Positions 1 through 8,089 of a DNA stretch of 53,256 nt are shown in pieces. Both the position numbers and the translations under genes were made by a program. Each line of letters starts with the position of its first letter. Position 1 is the stretch's first letter. Source of the stretch: Aliivibrio_A kagoshimensis (GTDB taxonomy: Bacteria; Pseudomonadota; Gammaproteobacteria; Enterobacterales; Vibrionaceae); assembly GCF_050337105.1 (NCBI RefSeq), contig NZ_JAKJSQ010000026.1, forward strand, positions 1 to 53,256, written 5' to 3'. The notes under the pieces are model-generated. The model was not told where the DNA came from, did not search any database, and saw only the letters and a list, made by a program, of their open reading frames with translations.

Positions 1-169
1 TTATTAACATAATTAAACCAGTGTGCAGCTTTGCATTAAAACAGTGATTTTGCTTCATAAAGATGCAATTCAATTTTAATCACAATAAAAATTATTTTCG
101 AAATTTTAATTTTCAAGGGCAACCTTGACGTGGCTCAATACAGGATAGAGTGGTAAGAGTAGTATTTAA

Positions 170-188
170 TGAAATACTAATCGTTATC
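170..188 (+). promoter_or_regulatory. Probable Fur box upstream of feoA
   Basis: A 19-bp segment matches the Fur consensus at about 13 of 19 positions. The right half (178-188) matches at 10 of 11. It lies 15 bp before the feoA start, where Fe2+-Fur would be expected to repress ferrous iron uptake. The upstream 1-169 is AT-rich and holds no gene that I can see. Confidence 0.6.
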
Positions 189-203
189 ATTTGTGGTTAA
201 GTT

Positions 204-428
204 ATGAAATTGATCGAATTAGAAGACGGTGCCGTCGTCACCGTAACAAATATGTCACTTCTCTCAGCAGATATTAGAAAGAAATTAATGGTGATGGGGG
301 TATTACCTCAAACTCAGGTTGCTGTAATCAGACGTGCTCCTATGGGAGACCCACTTCAAATCAGTGTACGAGGAACATCATTAGCACTTAGAAAACAGCT
401 AGCGGAACTGATTGAGGTTGAAGTATGA
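204..428 (+). CDS. feoA: FeoA, ferrous iron transport accessory protein
   Basis: This is a 74-residue cytoplasmic SH3-like protein of the FeoA family, the small partner of the FeoB iron permease. The protein shows the FeoA-type glycine and hydrophobic pattern (VMGVLPQTQVAVIRRAPMGDP, residues near 30-50, then SVRGTSLALRK). Its length is normal for the family. It is the first gene of feoABC and overlaps feoB by 4 bases (ATGA), which indicates translational coupling. A Fur-type site lies just upstream, so iron repression is likely. The ribosome binding site before the ATG is weak. Identification is secure from sequence plus context. Confidence 0.95.
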   Translation: MKLIELEDGAVVTVTNMSLLSADIRKKLMVMGVLPQTQVAVIRRAPMGDPLQISVRGTSLALRKQLAELIEVEV

Positions 429-2701
429 ACTATCAAATATTGACCGTTGGTAACCCAAATAGTGGAAAAACCACCCTCTTTAATGGATTGACTGGCTCCA
501 AACAGCAAGTGGGAAATTGGGCAGGGGTTACTGTTGAGAAAAAAACCGGACAATATAGCTGTTCAGGTAACGATTTTTTATTAACGGATCTGCCCGGAAT
601 CTATTCGCTTGATAGTGGCAATGACGTTAATAGTTTAGATGAAAGTATTGCCGCTCGAGCGGTTCTTACTAGCCCTGCCGATGTGATTATCAATGTCGTG
701 GATGCTTCATGTTTAGAACGTAGTCTTTATATGACGCTTCAACTGCGTGAGTTAGGTCGCCCTATGGTGATTGTGCTCAATAAGATGGATGTATTAACAC
801 GTCAGCGTCAGACATTAGATGTTAAAAAACTTGAGCAAACGCTTGGTTGTCCTATCTTGACTCTGTCTGCGAATAACAAACAACAAGTACTGAAATTTAA
901 AGAGAAGCTGCATAAGCTGATCGTGCAGGGCATTCAGATGAATGAACTTATGCTCGATTATGGTTGTGATATCGAAGAGGCGATTTTAGAGATAGAAACC
1001 GGTTTTAACGATCAAATTGCAACAGCAAGATCGTTAGCCATTCGTGCGTTAGAGAGCGACGTATTAGTATTAAATACGCTGGCTTTAGATGAGCGTAACC
1101 GAATTGAGAATATTAAAAATAAACTGTCAGTCACCATTGAGTCTGATTTTCATATCGCTGATATTCGTTACACCTTCCTTCATGGAGTTTGCCAACGTTT
1201 CCGTAAACAAGATGGTAAAGTAAGCCATAGCTTGAGTGAAAAAATTGATCGGGTGTTGTTGAATAAATTTGTCGGTATTCCTTTCTTTTTCTTAGTGATG
1301 TACCTGATGTTTATGTTTTCGATAAACATAGGTGGGGCATTTATTGATTTCTTTGATATCGGTGTTGGAGCGCTGCTAGTTGATGGTTCTCACGCTCTTC
1401 TTGATGCACACCTTCCCGTATGGTTAGTGACGCTAATTGCAGACGGTGTAGGTGGCGGTATTCAAACGGTTGCTACCTTTATCCCTGTTATTGGTTGTCT
1501 CTATCTATTTTTAGCCATTTTAGAAAGCTCTGGTTATATGGCGAGGGCGGCATTTGTGCTTGATAAGGTGATGCAAAAAATTGGTTTGCCTGGTAAAGCG
1601 TTTGTGCCACTGGTATTGGGTTTTGGCTGTAATGTGCCATCCATCATGGCAACGAGAACCTTAGAGCAAGAGCGAGAGCGTAAACTGGCGGCGGCGATGG
1701 CTCCGTTTATGTCTTGTGGTGCTCGCCTTCCTGTTTATGCTCTGTTTGCTGCAGCATTCTTTCCTCAAGATGGTCAAAATGTGGTGTTTGGTCTTTATAT
1801 TCTTGGCATCGTGGTCGCAGTACTCACCGGTATACTGCTTAGAAATACCCTCTATCCAGGACGCAGTGATAATTTTTTAATGGAGATGCCTGATTACGAG
1901 TTACCAACGTTGCAAAACGTGCTGATCAAAACATGGCAGAAATTAAAGCGCTTCGTATTAGGCGCGGGTAAAACGATTGTGGTGGTGGTGACTATTCTCA
2001 GTTTTTTTAACTCTCTCGGAACGGATGGAAGCTTTGGAAATGAAGACAGTGAACACTCGGTGCTTTCACAAGCTGCACAGTATGCTACGCCACTGTTGTC
2101 CCCAATTGGTGTTAAGGAAGATAATTGGCAGGCAACCGTAGGCATTATTACGGGTATTTTCGCTAAAGAAGCGGTTGTTGGTACACTGAATAGCCTCTAT
2201 TCACCGTCGAATGATGACGTTGAGACGTTTGATTTAATGGCAAGTCTAACGGATGCGGTGATGTCAATCCCTGACAATCTAACTGGATTAAACTATTCTG
2301 ACCCGCTAGGTGTTGATGTGGGGGATCTGACAGATTCCGAATCTGTAGCGGCTGATCAAGAGGTTGATAATTCGATATTTGGTAATCTAAAGTCTCACTT
2401 TGTCAGTGGCGCTGCAGCATTCTCTTATTTGATTTTCATTTTACTCTACACGCCTTGTGTTGCCGCAGTTGGAGCTTATGTAAGGGAGTTTGGTAAAAAG
2501 TACGCTCTGTTTATCTCTTCTTGGACCATGCTGTTAGCCTACGTCTTTGCGACTATTTTTTATCAAATCGCTCACTTCTCTGATCACCCTCAGCAGAGCG
2601 CTGGTTGGATCGCTTTCTTTATTGCGATTATGGCAGCCACGGTGTACATGTTGAAGCTGCAAGGGGAGAAGAGCGAACGCTTAGAGAGTGTTGCGGTATG
2701 A
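425..2701 (+). CDS. feoB: FeoB, Fe(II) transporter with N-terminal G domain
   Basis: FeoB is the inner-membrane permease for ferrous iron. The 758-residue protein begins with a GTPase domain: G1 GNPNSGKT at 9-16, G3 DLPG at 55-58 and NKMD at 119-122. A helical GDI-like region follows, then a polytopic membrane core from about residue 280, including two Gate-type segments (GFGCNVPSIMATRTLE and the later IITGIFAKEAVVGTL and LYTPCVAAVGA). Length and domain order are normal. The start overlaps feoA, and the end overlaps feoC by 4 bases, so the three proteins are translationally coupled. Confidence 0.98.
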   Translation: MNYQILTVGNPNSGKTTLFNGLTGSKQQVGNWAGVTVEKKTGQYSCSGNDFLLTDLPGIYSLDSGNDVNSLDESIAARAVLTSPADVIINVVDASCLERSLYMTLQLRELGRPMVIVLNKMDVLTRQRQTLDVKKLEQTLGCPILTLSANNKQQVLKFKEKLHKLIVQGIQMNELMLDYGCDIEEAILEIETGFNDQIATARSLAIRALESDVLVLNTLALDERNRIENIKNKLSVTIESDFHIADIRYTFLHGVCQRFRKQDGKVSHSLSEKIDRVLLNKFVGIPFFFLVMYLMFMFSINIGGAFIDFFDIGVGALLVDGSHALLDAHLPVWLVTLIADGVGGGIQTVATFIPVIGCLYLFLAILESSGYMARAAFVLDKVMQKIGLPGKAFVPLVLGFGCNVPSIMATRTLEQERERKLAAAMAPFMSCGARLPVYALFAAAFFPQDGQNVVFGLYILGIVVAVLTGILLRNTLYPGRSDNFLMEMPDYELPTLQNVLIKTWQKLKRFVLGAGKTIVVVVTILSFFNSLGTDGSFGNEDSEHSVLSQAAQYATPLLSPIGVKEDNWQATVGIITGIFAKEAVVGTLNSLYSPSNDDVETFDLMASLTDAVMSIPDNLTGLNYSDPLGVDVGDLTDSESVAADQEVDNSIFGNLKSHFVSGAAAFSYLIFILLYTPCVAAVGAYVREFGKKYALFISSWTMLLAYVFATIFYQIAHFSDHPQQSAGWIAFFIAIMAATVYMLKLQGEKSERLESVAV

Positions 2702-2940
2702 TTCTTACTGAGTTGAAATCTTATATTCAGATGCACGGTAGAGTGAGTCGAACTGAGTTGGTTAAACAGTTTGGGATGAGTCAAGACGGTGTAGATGCCA
2801 TGCTTGATGTTTGGATTCAACGAGGAGAGGTTAGCCGTGAACTGCTTGGCTCTGGTGATTCAGCGAACTGTCAACAGGCAGATGAGGTTTGGTACCGCTG
2901 TAATGGCAGTGATGAGCTGTCGGTGACCGTGCTCAGGTAA
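2698..2940 (+). CDS. feoC: FeoC-like winged-helix protein
   Basis: This is a small (80 residues) predicted winged-helix protein of the FeoC family (MILTELKSYIQMHGRVSRTE...). FeoC is described as a regulator or stabiliser of FeoB. I chose the ATG at 2698 because it overlaps the feoB stop as ATGA, exactly as feoA overlaps feoB. Longer upstream extensions in the frame would lie inside feoB. In enterobacteria FeoC carries a Cys cluster in the wing. Here only one Cys (CQQADEVWYRC, two Cys 14 apart) region is visible, so an Fe-S role is doubtful. A strong hairpin terminator follows. Confidence 0.85.
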   Translation: MILTELKSYIQMHGRVSRTELVKQFGMSQDGVDAMLDVWIQRGEVSRELLGSGDSANCQQADEVWYRCNGSDELSVTVLR

Positions 2941-2971
2941 TGTACGGTGTCCTGAAAATGGATTACTCAAG

Positions 2972-3006
2972 CACCCTATTCGTGGTAGAGCGAATAGGGT
3001 GTTTTT
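2972..3006 (+). terminator. Rho-independent terminator of feoABC
   Basis: An 11-bp perfect stem (2972-2982 with 2991-3001) with an 8-nt loop is followed by a run of T. It lies between feoC and the convergent HIT gene. Confidence 0.9.
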
Positions 3007-3013
3007 GTCTGGA

Positions 3014-3442
3014 TCAATCTATTGAGAACTCACTATTCTCTGCTAAGTGCTTTTGTAGTTGCTTGATCAGTTGCTGTTGTTGTTGGATCGTGCGTTTACT
3101 GCCGTCCGTATTCCCCCAAATAGGGCCAGGCCAGGCGATATCTGAAGTAAATCGTGCAATGTGATGCAAATGCAGTTGTGGTACTAGGTTACCCAGAGCA
3201 CCAAGGTTAATTTTATCTGGAGAAAAATGACTCTCAAGCAGTTGAGCGATAAAACTCGACTCTTTAATCAACTGGATTTGTGATGACTCTGGAAGATGGT
3301 GTATCTCTTTTAGTTCAGGCACCTTGGGGACTAAAATGATCCAAGGGCCAACATGCTCTTTACTTAGTAGGACTAAAGTAAGAGGCAGTTCGCCAAGCCT
3401 ATCTGTATCGGCGGATAATCGTGGGTGTAAGGTAAAAGTCAT
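3014..3442 (-). CDS. HIT-domain hydrolase (Ap4A hydrolase-like)
   Basis: This 142-residue protein belongs to the histidine-triad superfamily of nucleotide hydrolases and transferases. The signature region reads PQLHLHHIARF followed by DIAWPGPIWG. That is a variant triad in which the first His of the usual H-x-H-x-H pattern is Gln, and an extra His follows. The DxAWPxPxWG tail recurs in the Ap4A-hydrolase-like HIT proteins of gammaproteobacteria, so the variant is probably native to this subfamily. The substrate is unknown. The start is an ATG preceded by AAGGA at good spacing. It is a single gene convergent with feoABC. The C-terminus is Gln-rich. Confidence 0.85.
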   Translation of the reverse strand: MTFTLHPRLSADTDRLGELPLTLVLLSKEHVGPWIILVPKVPELKEIHHLPESSQIQLIKESSFIAQLLESHFSPDKINLGALGNLVPQLHLHHIARFTSDIAWPGPIWGNTDGSKRTIQQQQQLIKQLQKHLAENSEFSID

Positions 3443-3511
3443 TAGCCAGTTCCTTAAGGTTTCTGAATGTTATACCATAGTATTCTATCTAAATATGTAG
3501 ACACTTATAGC

Positions 3512-4453
3512 ATGACAGAAAAAGTAGACAAATCACTCTATTCACCCACTTTTCAGTGGTCTTTTCTACATCCAAAATACTGGCCTACTTGGCTCGGTAT
3601 TGTCTTGGCTTTCTTTTTAGCTTTTGTTCCGTTTCGAATTCGAGATTCACTGGCGGCTTGGGTTGTGAAGCAGGTTTTAAAACGTCCCAGTCGAGGCATG
3701 AAACGTGCTCAGCTAAATTTGCAACACTGCTTTCCTGAAAAAAGTGCTGAAGAACGAAGTGATATTTTATTCAAATCTTACGTTACAGGTGCTCAAGTTA
3801 TGCTTGGCTTTTCAGAGCGACTGGTGCGCAGCCGTAAGTTTAATGAAAAGAGAGGCAAGTTTATTGGTGGTGAGCATTTGTTTTCACTACTCGACCAGGG
3901 TGAAAATATCATTATTTTAGGTCCTCACAGTTGGGCTCTTGATTTTGCCGGGGTGTTACTCGCCTCACGTGGTTATCAAGTGTCGACTATGATGAAGCCG
4001 CAAAGAAACCCAATTACTGATTGGCTTATGCACTTACAAAGAATTCAGTATGGCGGAAAGATTTATGCTCGAAGTGCGGGGATTAAACCTTTGATTCGTT
4101 CGATTAAAGAAGGCTACCTTGCTTATTATCTCCCTGATGAAGACCATGGACCAAAAGCGAGTGTTTTTGTTCCATTTTTTGGTACGCAAAAAGCAACACT
4201 GAAAGGATTTGGTAAACTGGCGAAGTTATCAAAAGCAAAAGTTGTTCCTATGTTGCCAGCGTATAATTCTGAAACCGGCATCTATGAAATTCATGTGTTA
4301 CCTGCCATTGAGAATTTACCAAGTGGCGATGAAGCGACCGATGCAAGAGCGATGAATCAAGCCATTGAAACCTTAGTACAAGATCGTCCTGAGCAGTATA
4401 TGTGGCTGTTAAACTTACTGCGCTCAAGGCCAGATGGCAGTCAGTTGTACTAA
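3512..4453 (+). CDS. lpxM: LpxM (MsbB), lipid A secondary acyltransferase
   Basis: This enzyme adds the last secondary acyl chain to Kdo2-lipid A at the inner membrane. The 313-residue protein has a hydrophobic anchor (about residues 26-42) and the HxxxxD acyltransferase motif HSWALD near residue 137. The segment DEDHGPKASVFVPFFG with KATLKGFGKL is the LpxM version of the conserved block, closer to LpxM than LpxL. The ATG at 3512 (MTEKVDKS) fits the family length. An in-frame ATG at 3467 would add 15 residues without family support. The gene is monocistronic and ends at a bidirectional terminator. The chain transferred (12, 14 or hydroxylated) cannot be read from sequence. Confidence 0.9.
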   Translation: MTEKVDKSLYSPTFQWSFLHPKYWPTWLGIVLAFFLAFVPFRIRDSLAAWVVKQVLKRPSRGMKRAQLNLQHCFPEKSAEERSDILFKSYVTGAQVMLGFSERLVRSRKFNEKRGKFIGGEHLFSLLDQGENIIILGPHSWALDFAGVLLASRGYQVSTMMKPQRNPITDWLMHLQRIQYGGKIYARSAGIKPLIRSIKEGYLAYYLPDEDHGPKASVFVPFFGTQKATLKGFGKLAKLSKAKVVPMLPAYNSETGIYEIHVLPAIENLPSGDEATDARAMNQAIETLVQDRPEQYMWLLNLLRSRPDGSQLY

Positions 4454-4470
4454 CCAGGTTGAGCGTAGAT

Positions 4471-4510
4471 AAAAAAAGCCCTATCACTTCAAAATGACAG
4501 GGCTTTTTTA
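4471..4510. terminator. Bidirectional terminator between lpxM and argS
   Basis: The GCCCTATCA arm (4478-4486) pairs with TGACAGGGC (4495-4503) with one mismatch. The stem is flanked by A7 on the left and T6 on the right, so it can terminate both convergent transcripts. Confidence 0.88.
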
Positions 4511-4522
4511 ATAACCAAGAAT

Positions 4523-6253
4523 TTACATACGTTCTAAGGTTTCAATGCCTAACAGATCTAAACCTTGTTTAATGGTTTTTGCCGTTAGTAGAGCCAGTTT
4601 CAAACGACTCTGTTTCGTTGCTTCTTCTGCATTAAGAATAGGGCAAGCCTCATAGAAACTAGAGAAGTTTCCAGCAAGCTCAAACAGGTAGCTACACATT
4701 AAGTGCGGTTGACCTTCACGAGCGACAGATTGAACTGCTTCTTCAAATTGAAGTAACTTAGCAGCAAGTACTTTCTCTTTATCATCTGCAATACAGATGG
4801 TTCCAGTTAAGTCTGCTTCAGAGATGCCTGCTTTAGTGAAGATAGACGCAACACGGGTATAAGCATACTGCATATAAGGTGCTGTGTTACCTTCAAAGGC
4901 CAACATGTTGTCCCAATCAAAGATGTAATCGGTCGTTCTGTGCTTAGACAGGTCAGCATACTTAACTGCAGCCATTGCAACGGTAGTGGCAATGTGTGAT
5001 TTTTCGTCAGCAGATAAATCTTTGTTCTTTGATTCAATAAGGGCAGTTGCACGCTCTTGAGCTTCATCAAGAAGATCTGCAAGACGCACGGTACCACCAG
5101 CACGGGTTTTAAATGGGCGACCATCTTTACCTAGCATCATGCCGAACGCATGGTGCTCAAGCGTCACGTCTTCCGGTACATAGCCAGCTTTACGAACAAT
5201 GGTCCACGCTTGCATCAAATGCTGGTGCTGACGTGAATCGATGAAGTACAACACACGATCGGCTTTTAGATCTTCATAACGATATTTAGCACAGGCAATA
5301 TCGGTGGTGGTGTATAAGAAGCCACCATCGCGTTTTTGCACGATAACACCCATTGGGTCGCCATCTTTGTTTTTGTATTCGTCAAGGTAAACCACATTTG
5401 CGCCATCACTCTCAACCGCTAAACCTTGTGCTTTGAGATCGTCTACAATGCCCTGAAGCATTGAGTTATATTTACTCTCACCCATGACATGTTCTTGGGT
5501 CAAGGAGACATTTAGACGGTCGTAGTTGATTTGGTTCTGCACCATAGTGACATCAACCAGTTTTTTCCACATTTTGGCACAGTATTCGTCGCCGCCTTGT
5601 AATTTAACCACGTAGTTACGAGCGCGAGCAGCAAACTCTTCATCTTCGTCATACATCTTTTTAGATTCGCGATAGAAAGCTTCTAAATCAGAAAGTTCCA
5701 TCGACACTTCGCCTTGCTCTTGTTGAACACGTTCTAAATTGGCAATTAACATACCAAATTGTGTTCCCCAATCACCGATATGGTTGGCGCGAATAACATT
5801 GTGACCTAAGTGCTCCAGCGTACGCACGACAGAGTCACCAATGATGGTTGAACGTAGGTGACCAACGTGCATCTCTTTAGCGACGTTAGGGGCTGAGTAA
5901 TCAACAACAATGTTCTGCTGTTTTTCTACATTTAGGCCTAAACGAGAGTCAGACATCGCGGCATCTGTTTGTGCAGAGAGCCATTTGCTGCATAAGAAGA
6001 TATTAATAAATCCAGGACCGGCAATTTCAACCTTGGATGCAATGCCGTCAAGGTCAAGAGCATCAATAACTTTTTGTGCAAACTCTCGTGGATTCGTGCC
6101 TAATTTTTTAGCAACGCCCATAACACCGTTAGCTTGGTAATCACCAAATTGAACTTTTGCAGATTGTCGAACCGCTGCTGGGCTATTAGCTGGCGCACCT
6201 GCGGCTTCGAGAGCCTGAGAAACCTTGTCATTTAATAGTGCTTGAATATTCAC
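4523..6253 (-). CDS. argS: Arginyl-tRNA synthetase
   Basis: A class Ia aminoacyl-tRNA synthetase that charges tRNA-Arg. The 576-residue length matches E. coli ArgS (577). The N-terminal Add-1-like domain is followed by the HIGH-type motif HVGH in SAPNVAKEMHVGHLRST (about residues 117-133). As is usual in ArgS the KMSKS loop is not canonical; the equivalent region reads MLGKDGRPFKTRAGG. The C-terminal DALR anticodon-binding domain includes YAYTRVASIF. The gene reads leftward and is divergent from yecM, the same neighbour as in E. coli. The stop sits just inside a shared terminator. Confidence 0.98.
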   Translation of the reverse strand: MNIQALLNDKVSQALEAAGAPANSPAAVRQSAKVQFGDYQANGVMGVAKKLGTNPREFAQKVIDALDLDGIASKVEIAGPGFINIFLCSKWLSAQTDAAMSDSRLGLNVEKQQNIVVDYSAPNVAKEMHVGHLRSTIIGDSVVRTLEHLGHNVIRANHIGDWGTQFGMLIANLERVQQEQGEVSMELSDLEAFYRESKKMYDEDEEFAARARNYVVKLQGGDEYCAKMWKKLVDVTMVQNQINYDRLNVSLTQEHVMGESKYNSMLQGIVDDLKAQGLAVESDGANVVYLDEYKNKDGDPMGVIVQKRDGGFLYTTTDIACAKYRYEDLKADRVLYFIDSRQHQHLMQAWTIVRKAGYVPEDVTLEHHAFGMMLGKDGRPFKTRAGGTVRLADLLDEAQERATALIESKNKDLSADEKSHIATTVAMAAVKYADLSKHRTTDYIFDWDNMLAFEGNTAPYMQYAYTRVASIFTKAGISEADLTGTICIADDKEKVLAAKLLQFEEAVQSVAREGQPHLMCSYLFELAGNFSSFYEACPILNAEEATKQSRLKLALLTAKTIKQGLDLLGIETLERM

Positions 6254-6479
6254 ACGCTTTTCCTTTGGACAACTTAAATTTAAAAAGCAGAATTGCTAGA
6301 ATCAATTTCTGACGACTGTTGGGATATATTGGTCAGAATTATTGCCCTATAATACCAGTAAAGTATCTCCTTTTAACATCCTAAAGTTGAACAGAATTGT
6401 TTTTTTTCTGTCCAAATTTGACGCTGATTATCTTATTCAGTATCTCATTCCCATTTGATCGCATTTAGAAGAGAAAAAT

Positions 6480-7070
6480 ATGAATAACTTAGAAGTACAG
6501 TCTCTCTCATCGGAACATTTATTGCATTCACTGCCAATTTTCATGAAAAAAATTGATGGATTAATTCATGAGCTTGGCATTGAATTAGACGATTACCAAG
6601 CCGATCACATAGCAGTAAGAATTAATGACTTTAATACGGCCAAAGAGTCTCATCAACAATGGCTCTCTTTTGCTAAAGAGTGGTCAAGTGCAATGATCAA
6701 CGGCAGGCCTATTATCGTATTGGGTTTTGATGAACCTGTTAAGGCTGGCAAATGGTCAGTTGAGTGTCTTGAACTGCCTTATCCAGGAGAGAAGCTGTAT
6801 GAACAACAGGGGTGGGAGCATATTGAATGGGTAATTCCATCAACTGCTGTGACCGTTGAGACGTTTTTGGATGATGTATTAACCGTATTTCCTAAACTGG
6901 AAGAGCAGTGGAGTGAATTAGAGAAAAAGGGCATTAAGGTAAAATTAAACAGTCCTCAAGGGGAGAATGAACGTTTATCTAATCCCACTATCGCCTTTAA
7001 GAAAAATGGCGTCTGCATTAAACTGCACCCGCACTCTTTAAAGAAGGTTATTGAGAGTGAACAGCAGTAA
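6480..7070 (+). CDS. yecM: YecM family protein (VOC-like fold)
   Basis: This 196-residue protein resembles E. coli YecM, which also lies beside argS. Shared landmarks are ADHIAVRI near residue 42, MINGRPI, ELPYPGEKLYEQQGWEHIE and the C-terminal KLHPHSL. The structure of YecM is related to isomerases and oxidoreductases of the vicinal-oxygen-chelate fold with a putative metal site (His and Glu residues in the motifs above). The biochemical function is unknown. An AAGAGAAA ribosome binding site precedes the ATG. Function should not be inferred from the fold. Confidence 0.88.
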   Translation: MNNLEVQSLSSEHLLHSLPIFMKKIDGLIHELGIELDDYQADHIAVRINDFNTAKESHQQWLSFAKEWSSAMINGRPIIVLGFDEPVKAGKWSVECLELPYPGEKLYEQQGWEHIEWVIPSTAVTVETFLDDVLTVFPKLEEQWSELEKKGIKVKLNSPQGENERLSNPTIAFKKNGVCIKLHPHSLKKVIESEQQ

Positions 7071-7078
7071 GTGAAATA

Positions 7079-7110
7079 AACGAGTCAAAACAAAGGCGTT
7101 TTAACTCGTT
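7079..7110. terminator. Hairpin between convergent yecM and purU
   Basis: AACGAGT (7079-7085) pairs with ACTCGTT (7104-7110), and an inner AAAAC/GTTTT helix continues the stem. The flanking T tracts are weak, so termination efficiency is uncertain. Confidence 0.5.
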
Positions 7111-7115
7111 AATTC

Positions 7116-7949
7116 TTATAGAATTACCGTACGGTTTCCATAAACAAACACATGGTCATTAACCACTTTGTTCAGTGCTTTACTGAGCACGGTTTTTTCA
7201 ACATCGCGCCCCGCTTGTGCCATATCTTGGGCACTGAAATTATGATCAACCGGAATGACTTGTTGTTTAATGATCGGACCTTCATCTAAGTCGTTAGTAA
7301 CAAAGTGCGCGGTTGCTCCGATGATTTTAACCCCACGATCATAGGCTTGTTGGTACGGTTTTGCACCAATGAAGGCGGGTAAAAAGCTGTGATGAATATT
7401 GATTATTTTGTGTGGAAATGAGGCGACAAACTGCTCGGTTAATACGCGCATGTATTTTGCCAGTACAATATAGTCAGCTTGATAACGGTGAATAATATCC
7501 AACATTTTCTGTTCATGCTCTTCTCGGCTTAAACCCACATGAGAGACATGGTGAAATGGAACATCAAATTTTTCCGTTAAGCTGGCCAAAACATCGTAAT
7601 TTCCGACCACAGCAGCGATTTCAATATTTAAGCTGCCATCATAGGTTTTCATTAGAATGTCACCCAAACAGTGAGACTCTTTAGTCACCATGATGACCAC
7701 TTTTTTTCGTGAAGAGCTGATTAAAGCGCGATGGCTCCCTTCAGGTAGTGCTCTATCGAGATCAGCGAGCAATACTTCATCATTAAAATAGCCTTCCAGA
7801 TCGGTTCTCATAAAGAATTGACCAGAAGTATTATCGACATATTCGTTATTATGAATAATGTTAAGTTGATGTTTGTAACAGATGTTCGTTATTTGAGCGA
7901 TCAGACCACGAGAGTCGGGGCAGTCGGTGAGGAGTACTTTTCTTTCCAT
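7116..7949 (-). CDS. purU: Formyltetrahydrofolate deformylase PurU
   Basis: PurU hydrolyses 10-formyl-THF to THF and formate, balancing one-carbon pools and feeding formate to PurT-type purine synthesis. The 277-residue protein has an N-terminal ACT regulatory domain (CPDSRGLIAQITNICYKH, residues 9-26) and a formyltransferase-like catalytic domain with NIHHSFLPAFIGAKPY and the GATAHFVTNDLDEGPII block. The catalytic Asn-His-Asp set is present in these motifs. Length is as in E. coli (280). The gene is monocistronic and divergent from yoaA. Confidence 0.96.
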   Translation of the reverse strand: MERKVLLTDCPDSRGLIAQITNICYKHQLNIIHNNEYVDNTSGQFFMRTDLEGYFNDEVLLADLDRALPEGSHRALISSSRKKVVIMVTKESHCLGDILMKTYDGSLNIEIAAVVGNYDVLASLTEKFDVPFHHVSHVGLSREEHEQKMLDIIHRYQADYIVLAKYMRVLTEQFVASFPHKIINIHHSFLPAFIGAKPYQQAYDRGVKIIGATAHFVTNDLDEGPIIKQQVIPVDHNFSAQDMAQAGRDVEKTVLSKALNKVVNDHVFVYGNRTVIL

Positions 7950-8089
7950 TATTCATCCAGGCTATGTTTTTTTTGTGTCTCTTATTGTTGTACCTATAAA
8001 CAAGGCGCAGGTCAAAGCTTTCTCGCTTGTTTGCACATCTTAAACTTGGCATACTTACCCGCTCACTACTGTATGAATAAACATAATTT

